Shown: one piece after another, positions 56,561 through 64,000 of the stretch
Position numbering within the stretch: the stretch's first letter is position 1
How the letters are laid out: each line of letters starts with the position of its first letter
Assembly: GCF_026427715.1 (NCBI RefSeq)
Contig: NZ_CP107558.1
Coordinates: forward strand, 285,001 to 349,000
Source: Methylocystis sp. MJC1
Lineage (GTDB): Bacteria; Pseudomonadota; Alphaproteobacteria; Rhizobiales; Beijerinckiaceae
Length of the DNA stretch: 64,000 nucleotides
Direction of reading: 5' to 3'
Program-made: the position numbers and the translations under genes
The notes under the pieces: model-generated
What the model was told of the DNA's origin: nothing
Databases searched by the model: none
What the model saw: the letters and a program-made list of their open reading frames with translations, nothing else

Positions 56561-56908
56561 ATGCGGCGTTTTCAGGGTTTTGTGATGGCTTCTGCGGCGC
56601 TGTGCTTGGCAAGTTGCTCACCTCCAGTATCTGCAATTGGGCCAATTTTTGTTTATCCGCCGCCAGAATTCGGGCGGACGTGTGAAGAACTTGCGATAGC
56701 CCGCACTCGCTTGACCCAGCGGCTAATCTTCGTTAATCTTTACCAAGATACACTTTATCGGGCCGATCAAACAACCACTCTCGGCATACCAACTCCTTTG
56801 GGCACTCCTTTTGAGGAGAGTCGGGAATTTGAACTAGGCGTTCTGAAAGGCGAGCTTGTTCAAATCGACGGAAGACTCCGCGAGAGCCGTTGCGCGGTTT
56901 CCAAGTAA
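56561..56908 (+). CDS. Small lipoprotein of unknown function
   Basis: The ATG at 56561 has GGAGG upstream. The 115-residue product has a lipoprotein signal peptide (MRRFQGFVMASAALCLASC) with lipobox LASC, then a short helical periplasmic domain (CEELAIARTRLTQRLIFVNL) ending with another Cys. No family was recognised. Confidence 0.65.
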   Translation: MRRFQGFVMASAALCLASCSPPVSAIGPIFVYPPPEFGRTCEELAIARTRLTQRLIFVNLYQDTLYRADQTTTLGIPTPLGTPFEESREFELGVLKGELVQIDGRLRESRCAVSK

Positions 56909-56987
56909 TCGGGTTTCGTAGGCAGAACATTTTGTACGTCCAGATAGGAAGTTTTTATCGCGCCATCAGCCGCGGTGGGAGCCCTCA

Positions 56988-57398
56988 ATGAAAAAATCCG
57001 CTTTGCAGATCGCCGAACCACGACAAGACGTAAGCTCAGAGTTGGTTTTGCCTTCTCTTTCTGAATGCAGGCAACTGAGCCGCGATCTGAGGGATCAGCT
57101 TGAAATCGTCGAGCAGAAAGTTCAGATGGCCCATGATCGACTCATCGCGGACGCTCATCGCGACGGCGTAAACGAAAGTCTGGTTCACGGCGCCTCGGCG
57201 ACGGTGGTATTGTCGATCGCCGCTTCCATGATGGAGTTTTCGTCCTACCGGATGGGTCGGCCTCTGGATGAAACGGCTTTTATTGCCGCGGCCCGCGTTG
57301 CGGCGCAGATCAGCCGCGAGCGTTCCGGCGCAAAGTGCGAGCCGCTTGTGTCGAGCACGGTCGATTCCGTTCTGGCAGCCGCCAAGCGGGATTCGTAA
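56988..57398 (+). CDS. Unknown helical protein, paralogue of the gene at 62635
   Basis: The 136-residue protein is helical and soluble. Over 62 aligned residues it shares about 23 with the 62635 product, including EC..L...LR.QLE and LSIAA, so the two form a family. GGGAG lies upstream of the ATG. The pair brackets the motA-flhB operon, but any motility role is unproven. Confidence 0.65.
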   Translation: MKKSALQIAEPRQDVSSELVLPSLSECRQLSRDLRDQLEIVEQKVQMAHDRLIADAHRDGVNESLVHGASATVVLSIAASMMEFSSYRMGRPLDETAFIAAARVAAQISRERSGAKCEPLVSSTVDSVLAAAKRDS

Positions 57399-57735
57399 GG
57401 AAGATCGCTTCCTTCACATAAGGTGCATAAAAATATTGGTTTTTTAACGAAACCGGTTCAGATCTTCATAAGCAGTTCCCGTCTATGATCCGATCACCGC
57501 AGATTGGATCAAGGATCCAAGGCATGAGGCCGGTCTGCCGGTCCCGGTTGTAATCCGGATGTCCCAATAGCTATGTAGATGGGACAATCGTCATGACCTC
57601 TCAGATTTGACAGCCCTGCAAACGCACCGCCGCTTCGGCAGCGCTCTTATGCGCGCCGACGCAGGTCTAAGTGTCCATGCTAGCCCATCGATTGGCGCTC
57701 GTAGCTTGGATTGGATGTGTTTCAGAGGCGCGCGA
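57399..57735. other. Intergenic region upstream of the motA operon
   Basis: 337 bp with no supported gene. GGAAG-ATCG-CTTCC at 57399-57412 may terminate the previous gene; AT-rich sequence near 57428-57450 follows. No recognisable regulator box. Confidence 0.4.
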
Positions 57736-58050
57736 ATGAGTATAATCGAGAAAGCCGGCGTCAATGACCGTCAATCCAGATGGCTGACGATGGCGGCGAC
57801 CTTCCTTGCAGGAGGCGTGGCCTTCGGCCTATGGCAGAAACACGCCGCCGAACAGAAATATTCCACCTTCGTAAGGGCCTGTCCTAATCTCTCCACCAGC
57901 AATCCGGTCGCGTTGCGCACGCCCGAGGGGCGGGTTGTGATCGTCAGTCTGGTCGACATTCCGGAGCAATATATGTCTGCCTTCTGCCCCGACGCCGGCG
58001 AGATTGGCCAGGCCCTAGGGCTTGCGCCGGAGAACCCCACGGGCAAGTGA
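57736..58050 (+). CDS. Small membrane protein of unknown function
   Basis: ATG at 57736 (GAGG nine bases upstream) gives 104 residues: a short cytoplasmic N-terminus, one membrane helix (LTMAATFLAGGVAFGLWQ) and a periplasmic tail with two cysteines (ACPNL, FCPDAG) that could form a disulfide. Unknown family. It lies 85 bp before motA. Confidence 0.55.
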   Translation: MSIIEKAGVNDRQSRWLTMAATFLAGGVAFGLWQKHAAEQKYSTFVRACPNLSTSNPVALRTPEGRVVIVSLVDIPEQYMSAFCPDAGEIGQALGLAPENPTGK

Positions 58051-58135
58051 GCGCTCCAGCTGTAGGCTGTCAGTTCCGGGCAAGCCAAAATTCCTAGTGT
58101 GCGCGCTTGGAAGCACACATGAAGGGCGCTGCGCA

Positions 58136-59005
58136 ATGAGCTTTTTGCTCGGTCTCGTTGTGACGATGGGTTGCATGTTAGGCGGCTTTGCAGCCCTCGG
58201 CGGACACCTGATCGTCCTGTGGCAGCCCTGGGAATTTGTGATCATTCTCGGTTCGGCGCTCGGGACTTTCATCGTCGCCAATCCAACCAAGGTCATTCTG
58301 GACACGGGCAAGTCGATTGCCCAGGCTGTGCTGGACAAGGTTCCAAAGCGGCGCGACTACCTCGACGTCCTCGGACTGCTGCACGCTTTATTGCGTGAAA
58401 TCCGCAGCAAGGCGCGCAATGAGGTCGAGCTTCACATCGACTCTCCATCGGAGTCCGCGATCTTCAACGCCTTTCCGGGAGTCTTGAAGAATGCGGAGAT
58501 GACCGCTTTCATCTGCGATTATTGCCGACTTTATATCATCGGCAATGTTCGCACGTTCGAAATCGAAAATCTGATGGACGAGGAGATTTCGGCAATCAAA
58601 TATGACCGCCTGAAGCCTTATCATGCGCTGACGGCGGTGGGCGACGGCCTTCCGGCGCTCGGCATCGTCGCGGCCGTTCTTGGCGTGATCAAAGCGATGG
58701 GCGCGCTCGATCAGTCGCCGGAGCTGCTCGGCGGCCTCATCGGCGCGGCCATGGTTGGAACATTCGCGGGCATTTTCGTCTCTTACGGGATCGTCACGCC
58801 CCTCGCCTTCAAGGTGAAAGTGGCGCGGACAAAAGAATGTCATGTCTATCTGATCGTAAAGCAGACGCTGCTTGCCTTCATGAATGGGGCGCTTCCGCAA
58901 GTGGCGATCGAGCATGGCCGCAAATCCATTCCCTCTCATGACCGCCCCTCGATCGACGAGGTGGAGAGCGAGGCGATGAACGGCGCAGCCAAGGGGGCCG
59001 CTTAA
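58136..59005 (+). CDS. motA: Flagellar motor stator protein MotA
   Basis: The 289-residue protein has four membrane helices and the MotA motifs VTMGCMLGGFAALGG, LGIVAAVLGVIKAMGALDQS and GAAMVGTFAGIFVSYGIVTP (with the pore prolines). It conducts protons with MotB. ATG at 58136 is chosen by the family N-terminus. The stop overlaps fliM (TAATG). Confidence 0.94.
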   Translation: MSFLLGLVVTMGCMLGGFAALGGHLIVLWQPWEFVIILGSALGTFIVANPTKVILDTGKSIAQAVLDKVPKRRDYLDVLGLLHALLREIRSKARNEVELHIDSPSESAIFNAFPGVLKNAEMTAFICDYCRLYIIGNVRTFEIENLMDEEISAIKYDRLKPYHALTAVGDGLPALGIVAAVLGVIKAMGALDQSPELLGGLIGAAMVGTFAGIFVSYGIVTPLAFKVKVARTKECHVYLIVKQTLLAFMNGALPQVAIEHGRKSIPSHDRPSIDEVESEAMNGAAKGAA

Positions 59006-59934
59006 TGTCGGTCGATCTTTCGAGGCCGCCTGCGGGCCGCGCGCCGCTGGTCGCAAATGGCGTCGCGACGGTCGGTCGTCTCCCGGTCCTTCGCGCCATC
59101 TTCGACGAAGCCGCCACACGTTTCGAAAAAGCGATCTCCGAGACGACCGGCGCCGACGTCGATTTTCAAGTCAAAGACGTGCTCGCCGTTCGGGTCGGCG
59201 ACGCCAAAGACGCCGGCCCCGCCGTCGCGAGTGTATTCCAGGCGCCTGAGCTTCGGTGCAAGGTGGCGGTCGGCATCAATGTCGATCTCGCGCTGATGCT
59301 CGTAGATTTGCTCTTTGGATCAAGCGTTTCCATTCCTTTCAATCGTCGAGATCATGGGCTCACGAAGGTCGAGTCGCGGGCCGTCGAATATGCGATAACC
59401 TCCTTGATAGACTCGTTTCAGGCGCCCTTCTCGAATATCGTCAACGTGTCGTACAAATTGGAGTCCACGGAGCCGGAGCTCGATTGGTTTGCGCTTGCCG
59501 GCAAAGGCGCGGCGATCGTTGTCTGCAAATTCGTTCTCCAGACGCAGGGCCGTCAGGGCGAAGCCTTTTTGGCAATCCCCCGCATCGCACTGGACCCGTA
59601 TAACGACGTTCTGTCACGCACTCCTAACGCCAATGGCAACGTCGAAGACGCGGCCTGGGCGCAAAATCTTCGAGACCAGGTCGTCCGGGCGAGCGTGAAA
59701 GTCTCAGCTGTAATGGAAAAGCGCGGGCTGACCTTGGGAGATGTCGCGCGTTTCCACGTTGGCCAGCTTATTGCTCTTCCCTTCTCTCCGACGAGCTTGA
59801 TCCCGCTGAGGAACGGTTCACGTCCGCTCTTCAATTGCGAGCTCGGACAGAAGGAAGGATTCTACACGGTTCGCATCGAGGAAAAGATCGATGGCGAGCA
59901 GGAGTTCATCAACAGGATCATCGATCAATCGTGA
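59005..59934 (+). CDS. fliM: Flagellar motor switch protein FliM
   Basis: The 309-residue protein has the FliM middle domain (LMLVDLLFGSSV, LTKVESRAVEYAI) and a C-terminal SpoA domain (LTLGDVARFHVGQLIALPFS). It forms the C ring with FliG and FliN. The N-terminus (MSVDLSRPPAGR) shows no EIDALL-type CheY-binding motif. Confidence 0.88.
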   Translation: MSVDLSRPPAGRAPLVANGVATVGRLPVLRAIFDEAATRFEKAISETTGADVDFQVKDVLAVRVGDAKDAGPAVASVFQAPELRCKVAVGINVDLALMLVDLLFGSSVSIPFNRRDHGLTKVESRAVEYAITSLIDSFQAPFSNIVNVSYKLESTEPELDWFALAGKGAAIVVCKFVLQTQGRQGEAFLAIPRIALDPYNDVLSRTPNANGNVEDAAWAQNLRDQVVRASVKVSAVMEKRGLTLGDVARFHVGQLIALPFSPTSLIPLRNGSRPLFNCELGQKEGFYTVRIEEKIDGEQEFINRIIDQS

Positions 59935-59995
59935 CGCCTGGCAAAGCGGCGCCGTCCCATGGAGAGGCGCGGTCTGGAAAAGTGAGAAACCGATA

Positions 59996-60367
59996 ATGGA
60001 TCCGCAGAGCATCGAACAATTCGAGCAGTTGGGCATGGAGGACATGGCCGAGCCGGCGCCTGCGGCCGCCAAAGCCCACGAAACGGACATGCGCCCGGGC
60101 GCTCCGAAGATCGACACTATCTTGCAGATCCCCGTTGTGCTGCAAGTCGTCGTGGGCTCGACGACCCTTCCTGTGGCCGATCTTCTCAATCTCGGGCGCG
60201 GGGCGGTCATACCGCTCGACAGCCGGGTCGGGGATCCCGTCGAAATCATGATCAACGGCCGGGAAATCGCCCGCGGTGAGGTGGTCGTTATCGAGGATGA
60301 TAACACGAGATTTGGCGTCTCCCTGACGGAAATCCGCGATCCCAATCTTAGTGCTCTGCAACAATAG
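59996..60367 (+). CDS. fliN: Flagellar motor switch protein FliN
   Basis: The 123-residue protein has an acidic, alanine-rich N-terminus and a SpoA domain (ILQIPVVLQVVVGSTTLPVA, LNLGRGAVIPLDSRVGDPVE, VVVIEDDNTRFGVSLTEI). ATG 59996 is chosen by family length. C-ring component. Confidence 0.94.
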   Translation: MDPQSIEQFEQLGMEDMAEPAPAAAKAHETDMRPGAPKIDTILQIPVVLQVVVGSTTLPVADLLNLGRGAVIPLDSRVGDPVEIMINGREIARGEVVVIEDDNTRFGVSLTEIRDPNLSALQQ

Positions 60368-60385
60368 AACCGGTGAAACGATTTC

Positions 60386-61396
60386 ATGGATAGCTCTCTC
60401 GCGAGGCTTCCCTCGAGACCGCTGGCGGGCGCGGAAAAAGTCGCGGCGATTTTGCTCGCGCTCGATCGCGACGTTGCGCAGCGGCTGCTCAAGCATTTCG
60501 ACCAAGTCGAGCTGAGGCGAATCGCCAAAGTCGCTGCGAGTCTCGGCACCGTGCCCGCGGCGGTAATGGAGCAGCTTATCGAGGATTTGATTGGGCAGCT
60601 TTCCATGGATGGGGCGGATCTGATGGGCACGCTGGGGCAGGCCGAGGCCTTGCTGATGGGCGTCGTGCCGGAGGAGCAGGTGGCCGAGATCATGTCGGAG
60701 GTGCTCGGCAAGTCGAACGAGCACTTCTGGCGGCGGCTCTCCACAATCCCGGAGACGACTCTCGCAGAGTATTTTTCCAAGGAGCATCCGCAGACCATCG
60801 CGGCCGTCGCGTCAAAGGTCGATCCGGCGGTCGCCGCAAAGTTCTTGGCGCTTTTGCCGAGCTCGGTTCGCAACGACGTGATGCGCCGAATGCTCACGTC
60901 GGGACCGATCTCCGATTCCGCTCTGCGTTTGCTGGAGGCGGCGCTGCAAGACGATCTGATGGGCGCCGGCGCCTCGAGCTCCTCGACTGGGGCGAGCAGA
61001 AAGGTCGCCGCCATCGTCAACCAGATGGACAGCAATCAGATCGAGGAGATATTGCAGGCGGTCGCGGAAACCGAGCCGGCGATCGCCGAAGATCTGAAGG
61101 GGATGCTGTTCACCTTCGAGGATATTCCGTCGCTGAGCCCTCGTGCGCGCGCCATTTTGCTGGATCAAGTTCCGACGGATCGTCTGATTATCGCACTACG
61201 CGGGGCGAACGAAAGCTTGCGCAGCGCCATACTTCCATCCTTGTCCGCACGCATGCGGCGCATGGTCGAGGCCGAGCTTACAGCCGGCGATCCGCCGCCG
61301 CGGCGAGAGATTATCAAGGCGCAGCGCGCCATTGCGGAAACGGTGCTGAAACTGTCCGAGTCTGGGGTCGTCGACTTGCGCGAAAGCGCCGCGTAA
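60386..61396 (+). CDS. fliG: Flagellar motor switch protein FliG
   Basis: The 336-residue protein has FliG N, M and C domains: GAEKVAAILLALDRDVAQRL, EHPQTIAAVASKVDPAVAAK, and a C-terminal torque helix with charged residues (FTFEDIPSLSPRARAILLDQ, SARMRRMVEAE). It transmits torque from MotA. Confidence 0.94.
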   Translation: MDSSLARLPSRPLAGAEKVAAILLALDRDVAQRLLKHFDQVELRRIAKVAASLGTVPAAVMEQLIEDLIGQLSMDGADLMGTLGQAEALLMGVVPEEQVAEIMSEVLGKSNEHFWRRLSTIPETTLAEYFSKEHPQTIAAVASKVDPAVAAKFLALLPSSVRNDVMRRMLTSGPISDSALRLLEAALQDDLMGAGASSSSTGASRKVAAIVNQMDSNQIEEILQAVAETEPAIAEDLKGMLFTFEDIPSLSPRARAILLDQVPTDRLIIALRGANESLRSAILPSLSARMRRMVEAELTAGDPPPRREIIKAQRAIAETVLKLSESGVVDLRESAA

Positions 61397-61414
61397 AGCG
61401 GAAGGCAGTCGGCG

Positions 61415-62512
61415 ATGTCCGAGAGCGAAGACGCAGACTCCAAAACCGAAGAGCCGACAGAGAAGAAAATTGGCGACGCCCTCGAGCGGGGCCAAACGGC
61501 GGTTTCAAAGGAGGTTTCAACCTTCGCGGGTTTCCTTGGCCTGTTTCTTTGCCTCGCTTTCATCTACCGAACCTCTACGGGGCATCTCACGCGGTCGCTC
61601 GCTCTTTTGTTGGAAAACGCGGGCACTGTCCGAATTTCGACCGGGGAGGACCTCGCAAAGTTTTTCGCCTATGTGGGCGGCGAGGCGCTCAGCTTCCTCG
61701 GTCCCTTTCTCGGGCTTATTGCGGGTTTGGGGATCGCAGCTTCCTTCATCCAGGGCGGGCCGCGTGTCGTCTTCGACAGGATTGCGCCTGACCTAGACCG
61801 CATTTCGCCTATTCGAGGCTGGAAACGTCTTTTCGGCGTGGGCGGGCTGGTCGAGCTTCTCAAATCGACCGCCAAGATAGTGATTCTTTCCGGCAGCCTC
61901 GGCTTTTCTTTGATGGTCGACCGTGTGACGCTCGTGAATGCGATGCGCACCGACCCGAGATTGGCGCCGGAGCTGATACTGACCATCCTGTTGCACCTCA
62001 CAAGCGTGGTTTGCATCGTCGGCGGATTGCTCGCGGGCGCCGATTGGGCGTGGACGCGCTTCAAATGGCGTCGCGATCTGCGCATGAGCCGTCATGAGCT
62101 CAAGGAGGAAATCAAACAGGCGGAAGGCGGCGGGCTCGTGAAGGCGCGCATGCGCTCGCTTGCGCAAAGCCGCGCGAGAAAACGGATGATGAACGCCGTG
62201 CCGCGCGCCACCCTCGTGATCGCCAACCCCACGCATTTTGCGATCGCATTACGATATGTCAGGGAAGAGGGCGGCGCGCCGCTTGTCCTGGCGAAAGGCA
62301 AGGATCTTATCGCCCTGAAGATCCGTCAGGTGGCGGAGGAGAATCAGATCCCGGTGTTTGAAAAGAAAGAGCTGGTTCGAGCGATGTACGACTTTGTCGA
62401 GGTCGATCGGATGATCCCCCCGGAATTCTTCCGTCCGATCGCCGAGCTCATCCACTTCCTATCGACCCGCGGCGGTGCGCAGGGGCGGAGCGGCGATTTG
62501 CGCATGAGATGA
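61415..62512 (+). CDS. flhB: Flagellar export switch protein FlhB
   Basis: The 365-residue protein has four membrane helices and the autocleavage motif Asn271-Pro-Thr-His274 (VIANPTHFAIALRY), then a C-terminal cytoplasmic domain. The N-terminus (DSKTEEPTEKKIGDALERGQ) is canonical. It switches export specificity with FliK. Last gene of the motA-fliM-fliN-fliG-flhB unit. Confidence 0.95.
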   Translation: MSESEDADSKTEEPTEKKIGDALERGQTAVSKEVSTFAGFLGLFLCLAFIYRTSTGHLTRSLALLLENAGTVRISTGEDLAKFFAYVGGEALSFLGPFLGLIAGLGIAASFIQGGPRVVFDRIAPDLDRISPIRGWKRLFGVGGLVELLKSTAKIVILSGSLGFSLMVDRVTLVNAMRTDPRLAPELILTILLHLTSVVCIVGGLLAGADWAWTRFKWRRDLRMSRHELKEEIKQAEGGGLVKARMRSLAQSRARKRMMNAVPRATLVIANPTHFAIALRYVREEGGAPLVLAKGKDLIALKIRQVAEENQIPVFEKKELVRAMYDFVEVDRMIPPEFFRPIAELIHFLSTRGGAQGRSGDLRMR

Positions 62513-62595
62513 GCGCAGCAAGTCGATGAACGTCTGACCTGCGAAGCGCTCGAGCAAGATCAAAGACAACCGCGTCCGGCGAGCTTCAGCCCGCC

Positions 62596-62622
62596 GGCGC
62601 CAGCCAAGCAGGGCTTGGCGCC
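62596..62622. terminator. Inverted repeat between flhB and the convergent gene
   Basis: GGCGCCAGCC and GGGCTTGGCGCC form an imperfect stem with a short loop between two convergent genes. No T-run follows, so it is a weak terminator call. Confidence 0.35.
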
Positions 62623-62634
62623 GAGGGGCGTCTG

Positions 62635-62988
62635 CTAACCCTCTCCCGCGACACTATAGCGAAGCCGACGCGTCTTAGCCCATCCAATCGCATCTTGCGC
62701 CCCTAGGACAAAACACTGCTCGGTGTTCTGGGCGTCGTCGCAGTCCGTCGCTCTTTGGAAGATGCGCGCCGCGATGGAAAGGAGGACAGTGACAGAGGCG
62801 TTCATAAACAGGATATCGTCCTTGCCATTCGCCTCTATATCGCTCAGACCGCGCGCAACGGCGTTCCGAATATCGTAATCAAGTAATTCCAGCTGGCCAC
62901 GAAGTGGATCGCGCAGCCGCTGACACTCTTCAATCGTCGGCATAGCAGGAGTATTTGGCGCTGTGCCGACCTGATTCGCTCTACCCAT
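62635..62988 (-). CDS. Unknown helical protein, paralogue of the gene at 56988
   Basis: The 117-residue soluble protein shares about 23 of 62 aligned residues with the 56988 product (PTIEECQRL..LRGQLE, ASVTVLLSIAA). Function unknown. It is convergent with flhB. Upstream, TTTTAC-ATT-GTAAAA (63065-63079) is a perfect 6-bp inverted repeat that may be an operator. Confidence 0.6.
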   Translation of the reverse strand: MGRANQVGTAPNTPAMPTIEECQRLRDPLRGQLELLDYDIRNAVARGLSDIEANGKDDILFMNASVTVLLSIAARIFQRATDCDDAQNTEQCFVLGAQDAIGWAKTRRLRYSVAGEG

Positions 62989-63501
62989 CGTTGGACTGGC
63001 CTCATTACCCTCGGATGTATTGATTATGTCTGACTTTAGTGAAGAATAACTTAAACAGTTCGATTTTTACATTGTAAAACAAGCGGTAGTGTTATGTCGA
63101 GTCGCGGGTGACCGTTCCCGAAGCTGTGCGTCGAGCTTACACTCGGCGCGTTGCCGGATGCAATCTGTCGCACCGTCGTAATACTCGACGTATCTGGCAT
63201 CAAGCTGTGCATGCCTAAAACCCCGCGCTTGCGGGTAGCTCGGTGGAGATCGCGCCATTCGCGGCGGGGGCATTTGGAAAGCGAGGCCGCGTTCAGTGAT
63301 CCCAAGGAAGGGGCGTCTGGCATCGGCCTCAGAGCGACGCCGACCATCGGGGGCGTAAATATGCGCCGCGGCGTGGTGCGTGCTGTTCATGACCCGCTGA
63401 TTTCGGGCGAATTTCCCGATTGCATTGGAAGAGCTAGGGAATAACCGCCTTTTCTTCGCGGGGGAGAAAGGCTCCTAAAATCCTGTTTCTTCGCCGAGAA
63501 G
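62989..63501. other. Intergenic region before tRNA-Thr
   Basis: 513 bp. Open frames on both strands are short and match nothing recognised, so no gene is called. The start region carries the TTTTAC/GTAAAA inverted repeat at 63065-63079. Confidence 0.4.
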
Positions 63502-63576
<75 letters not shown>

Positions 63577-63891
63577 GCTGGGTTCCGCAATCCGCCTTCG
63601 GCGACCGGAACGAGGGCCTTTTGCCACAGTGCGGCGCGAGTCGCAAGAGTGGGGAGAATGCTACTTAGGGACCCGAGCCGGGTTAACGGACGTCAGCCGA
63701 ACACGGTAGCGAAATGGCCGAGGTTTCGTCTGTCGGCACTCACTCCCAGCTTGACGGTTTCCCTGTCTCAGCAGCGTGCATGAGCTTGAAAGTGGTGGAC
63801 GACCGCAATTTTCTTGAGTTCCGCGGAAATGCGTAGGCGCGACGGGTCGTCCTTGGAGACGACGTCTCCAGCGCGAAATTCAGCCGGTTTT
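63577..63891. other. Intergenic region right of tRNA-Thr
   Basis: 315 bp with no supported gene. It lies between the tRNA and a partial minus-strand frame, and likely holds the tRNA promoter. Confidence 0.4.
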
Positions 63892-64000
63892 TTATCCCCA
63901 ACGCCCACGCACCGCCTCGGCCGCCCGCTGGGCCCAAGGAACCTCCGAGGAGATGGAGTAGCGCGTCTCGCCCGCAGCGTAGGCTGGTTCGCTTGCGGCC
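63892..64000 (-). CDS. C-terminal end of an unidentified protein (partial)
   Basis: A minus-strand frame open from the window edge reads AAGETRYSISSEVPWAQRAA and stops at 63892. Codon use looks like the neighbours. Only about 35 residues are visible, so no family is assigned. Confidence 0.35.
   Translation of the reverse strand, partial: AASEPAYAAGETRYSISSEVPWAQRAAEAVRGRWG

Noticed and set aside
63151..63444. 97-residue plus-strand frame before the tRNA
   Set aside because: No ribosome site, no recognisable motif, arginine-rich composition of a random frame.

Overview
This window reads as a chromosomal segment of an alphaproteobacterium of the order Hyphomicrobiales (Rhizobiales). The evidence is a GC-rich genome and a near-complete flagellar, motility and chemotaxis locus with rhizobial features: motA-fliM-fliN-fliG-flhB, motB-motC-fliK(motD), motE-flgH-fliL-fliP, flgE-flaF-flbT-flgD-fliQ-flhA-fliR, an FtcR/Rem-type master regulator, and a che operon with cheS-like, cheY1, cheA, cheR, cheB, cheY2, cheD and a small gene in the cheT position. 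The genus cannot be fixed from sequence alone. No virulence or resistance genes were seen.

Layout. 1-8.3 kb is a surface-polysaccharide island: a truncated two-domain glycosyltransferase, two KpsE/Wzc-like export proteins, a KpsT-like ATPase, a fused RgpF-WsaF rhamnosyltransferase and dTDP-rhamnose reductase RfbD. 8.5-14.5 kb holds small unknown genes and two chemoreceptors, one transmembrane and one soluble with a globin sensor; both end in a CheR/CheB tether-like pentapeptide. 14.9-21.3 kb has flgK, flgL, ftcR, flgF, fliI and an unknown gene whose last codons are interrupted by an intact IS66-family element (21283-23757, 8-bp target duplication TCTATAAG). 24.1-27.0 kb has two nearly identical tandem flagellin genes on the minus strand, plus two flagellin fragments on the plus strand. 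27.1-33.8 kb is a plus-strand run fliF-fliH-motB-motC-fliK-lytic transglycosylase. 33.9-45.4 kb is a long minus-strand run from flgE down to flgI. 45.5-48.6 kb has a PilZ-like gene and motE-flgH-fliL-fliP. 49.1-56.3 kb is the chemotaxis operon, extended by a CheZ/CheT-like protein and a J-domain protein. 56.5-62.5 kb has small unknown genes and motA-fliM-fliN-fliG-flhB. The right end has a tRNA-Thr and the tail of an unidentified gene.

How it fits together. The genes encode export gate and ATPase parts (FlhA, FlhB, FliP, FliQ, FliR, FliI, FliH), MS- and C-ring (FliF, FliG, FliM, FliN), rod (FlgB, FlgC, FlgF, FlgG, FliE, FlgJ), P and L rings (FlgI, FlgH, FlgA), hook and junction (FlgE, FlgD, FlgK, FlgL, FliK), flagellins with FlaF/FlbT, the motor (MotA, MotB, MotC, MotE), receptors and a full Che pathway. 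Neither fliD nor fliS was seen. Regulation is suggested by FtcR, FlbT/FlaF, two perfect TTAA-N7-TTAA (CtrA-type) motifs and an FNR/FixK-like box upstream of the globin receptor. These are inferences from sequence reading only; no searches were run.
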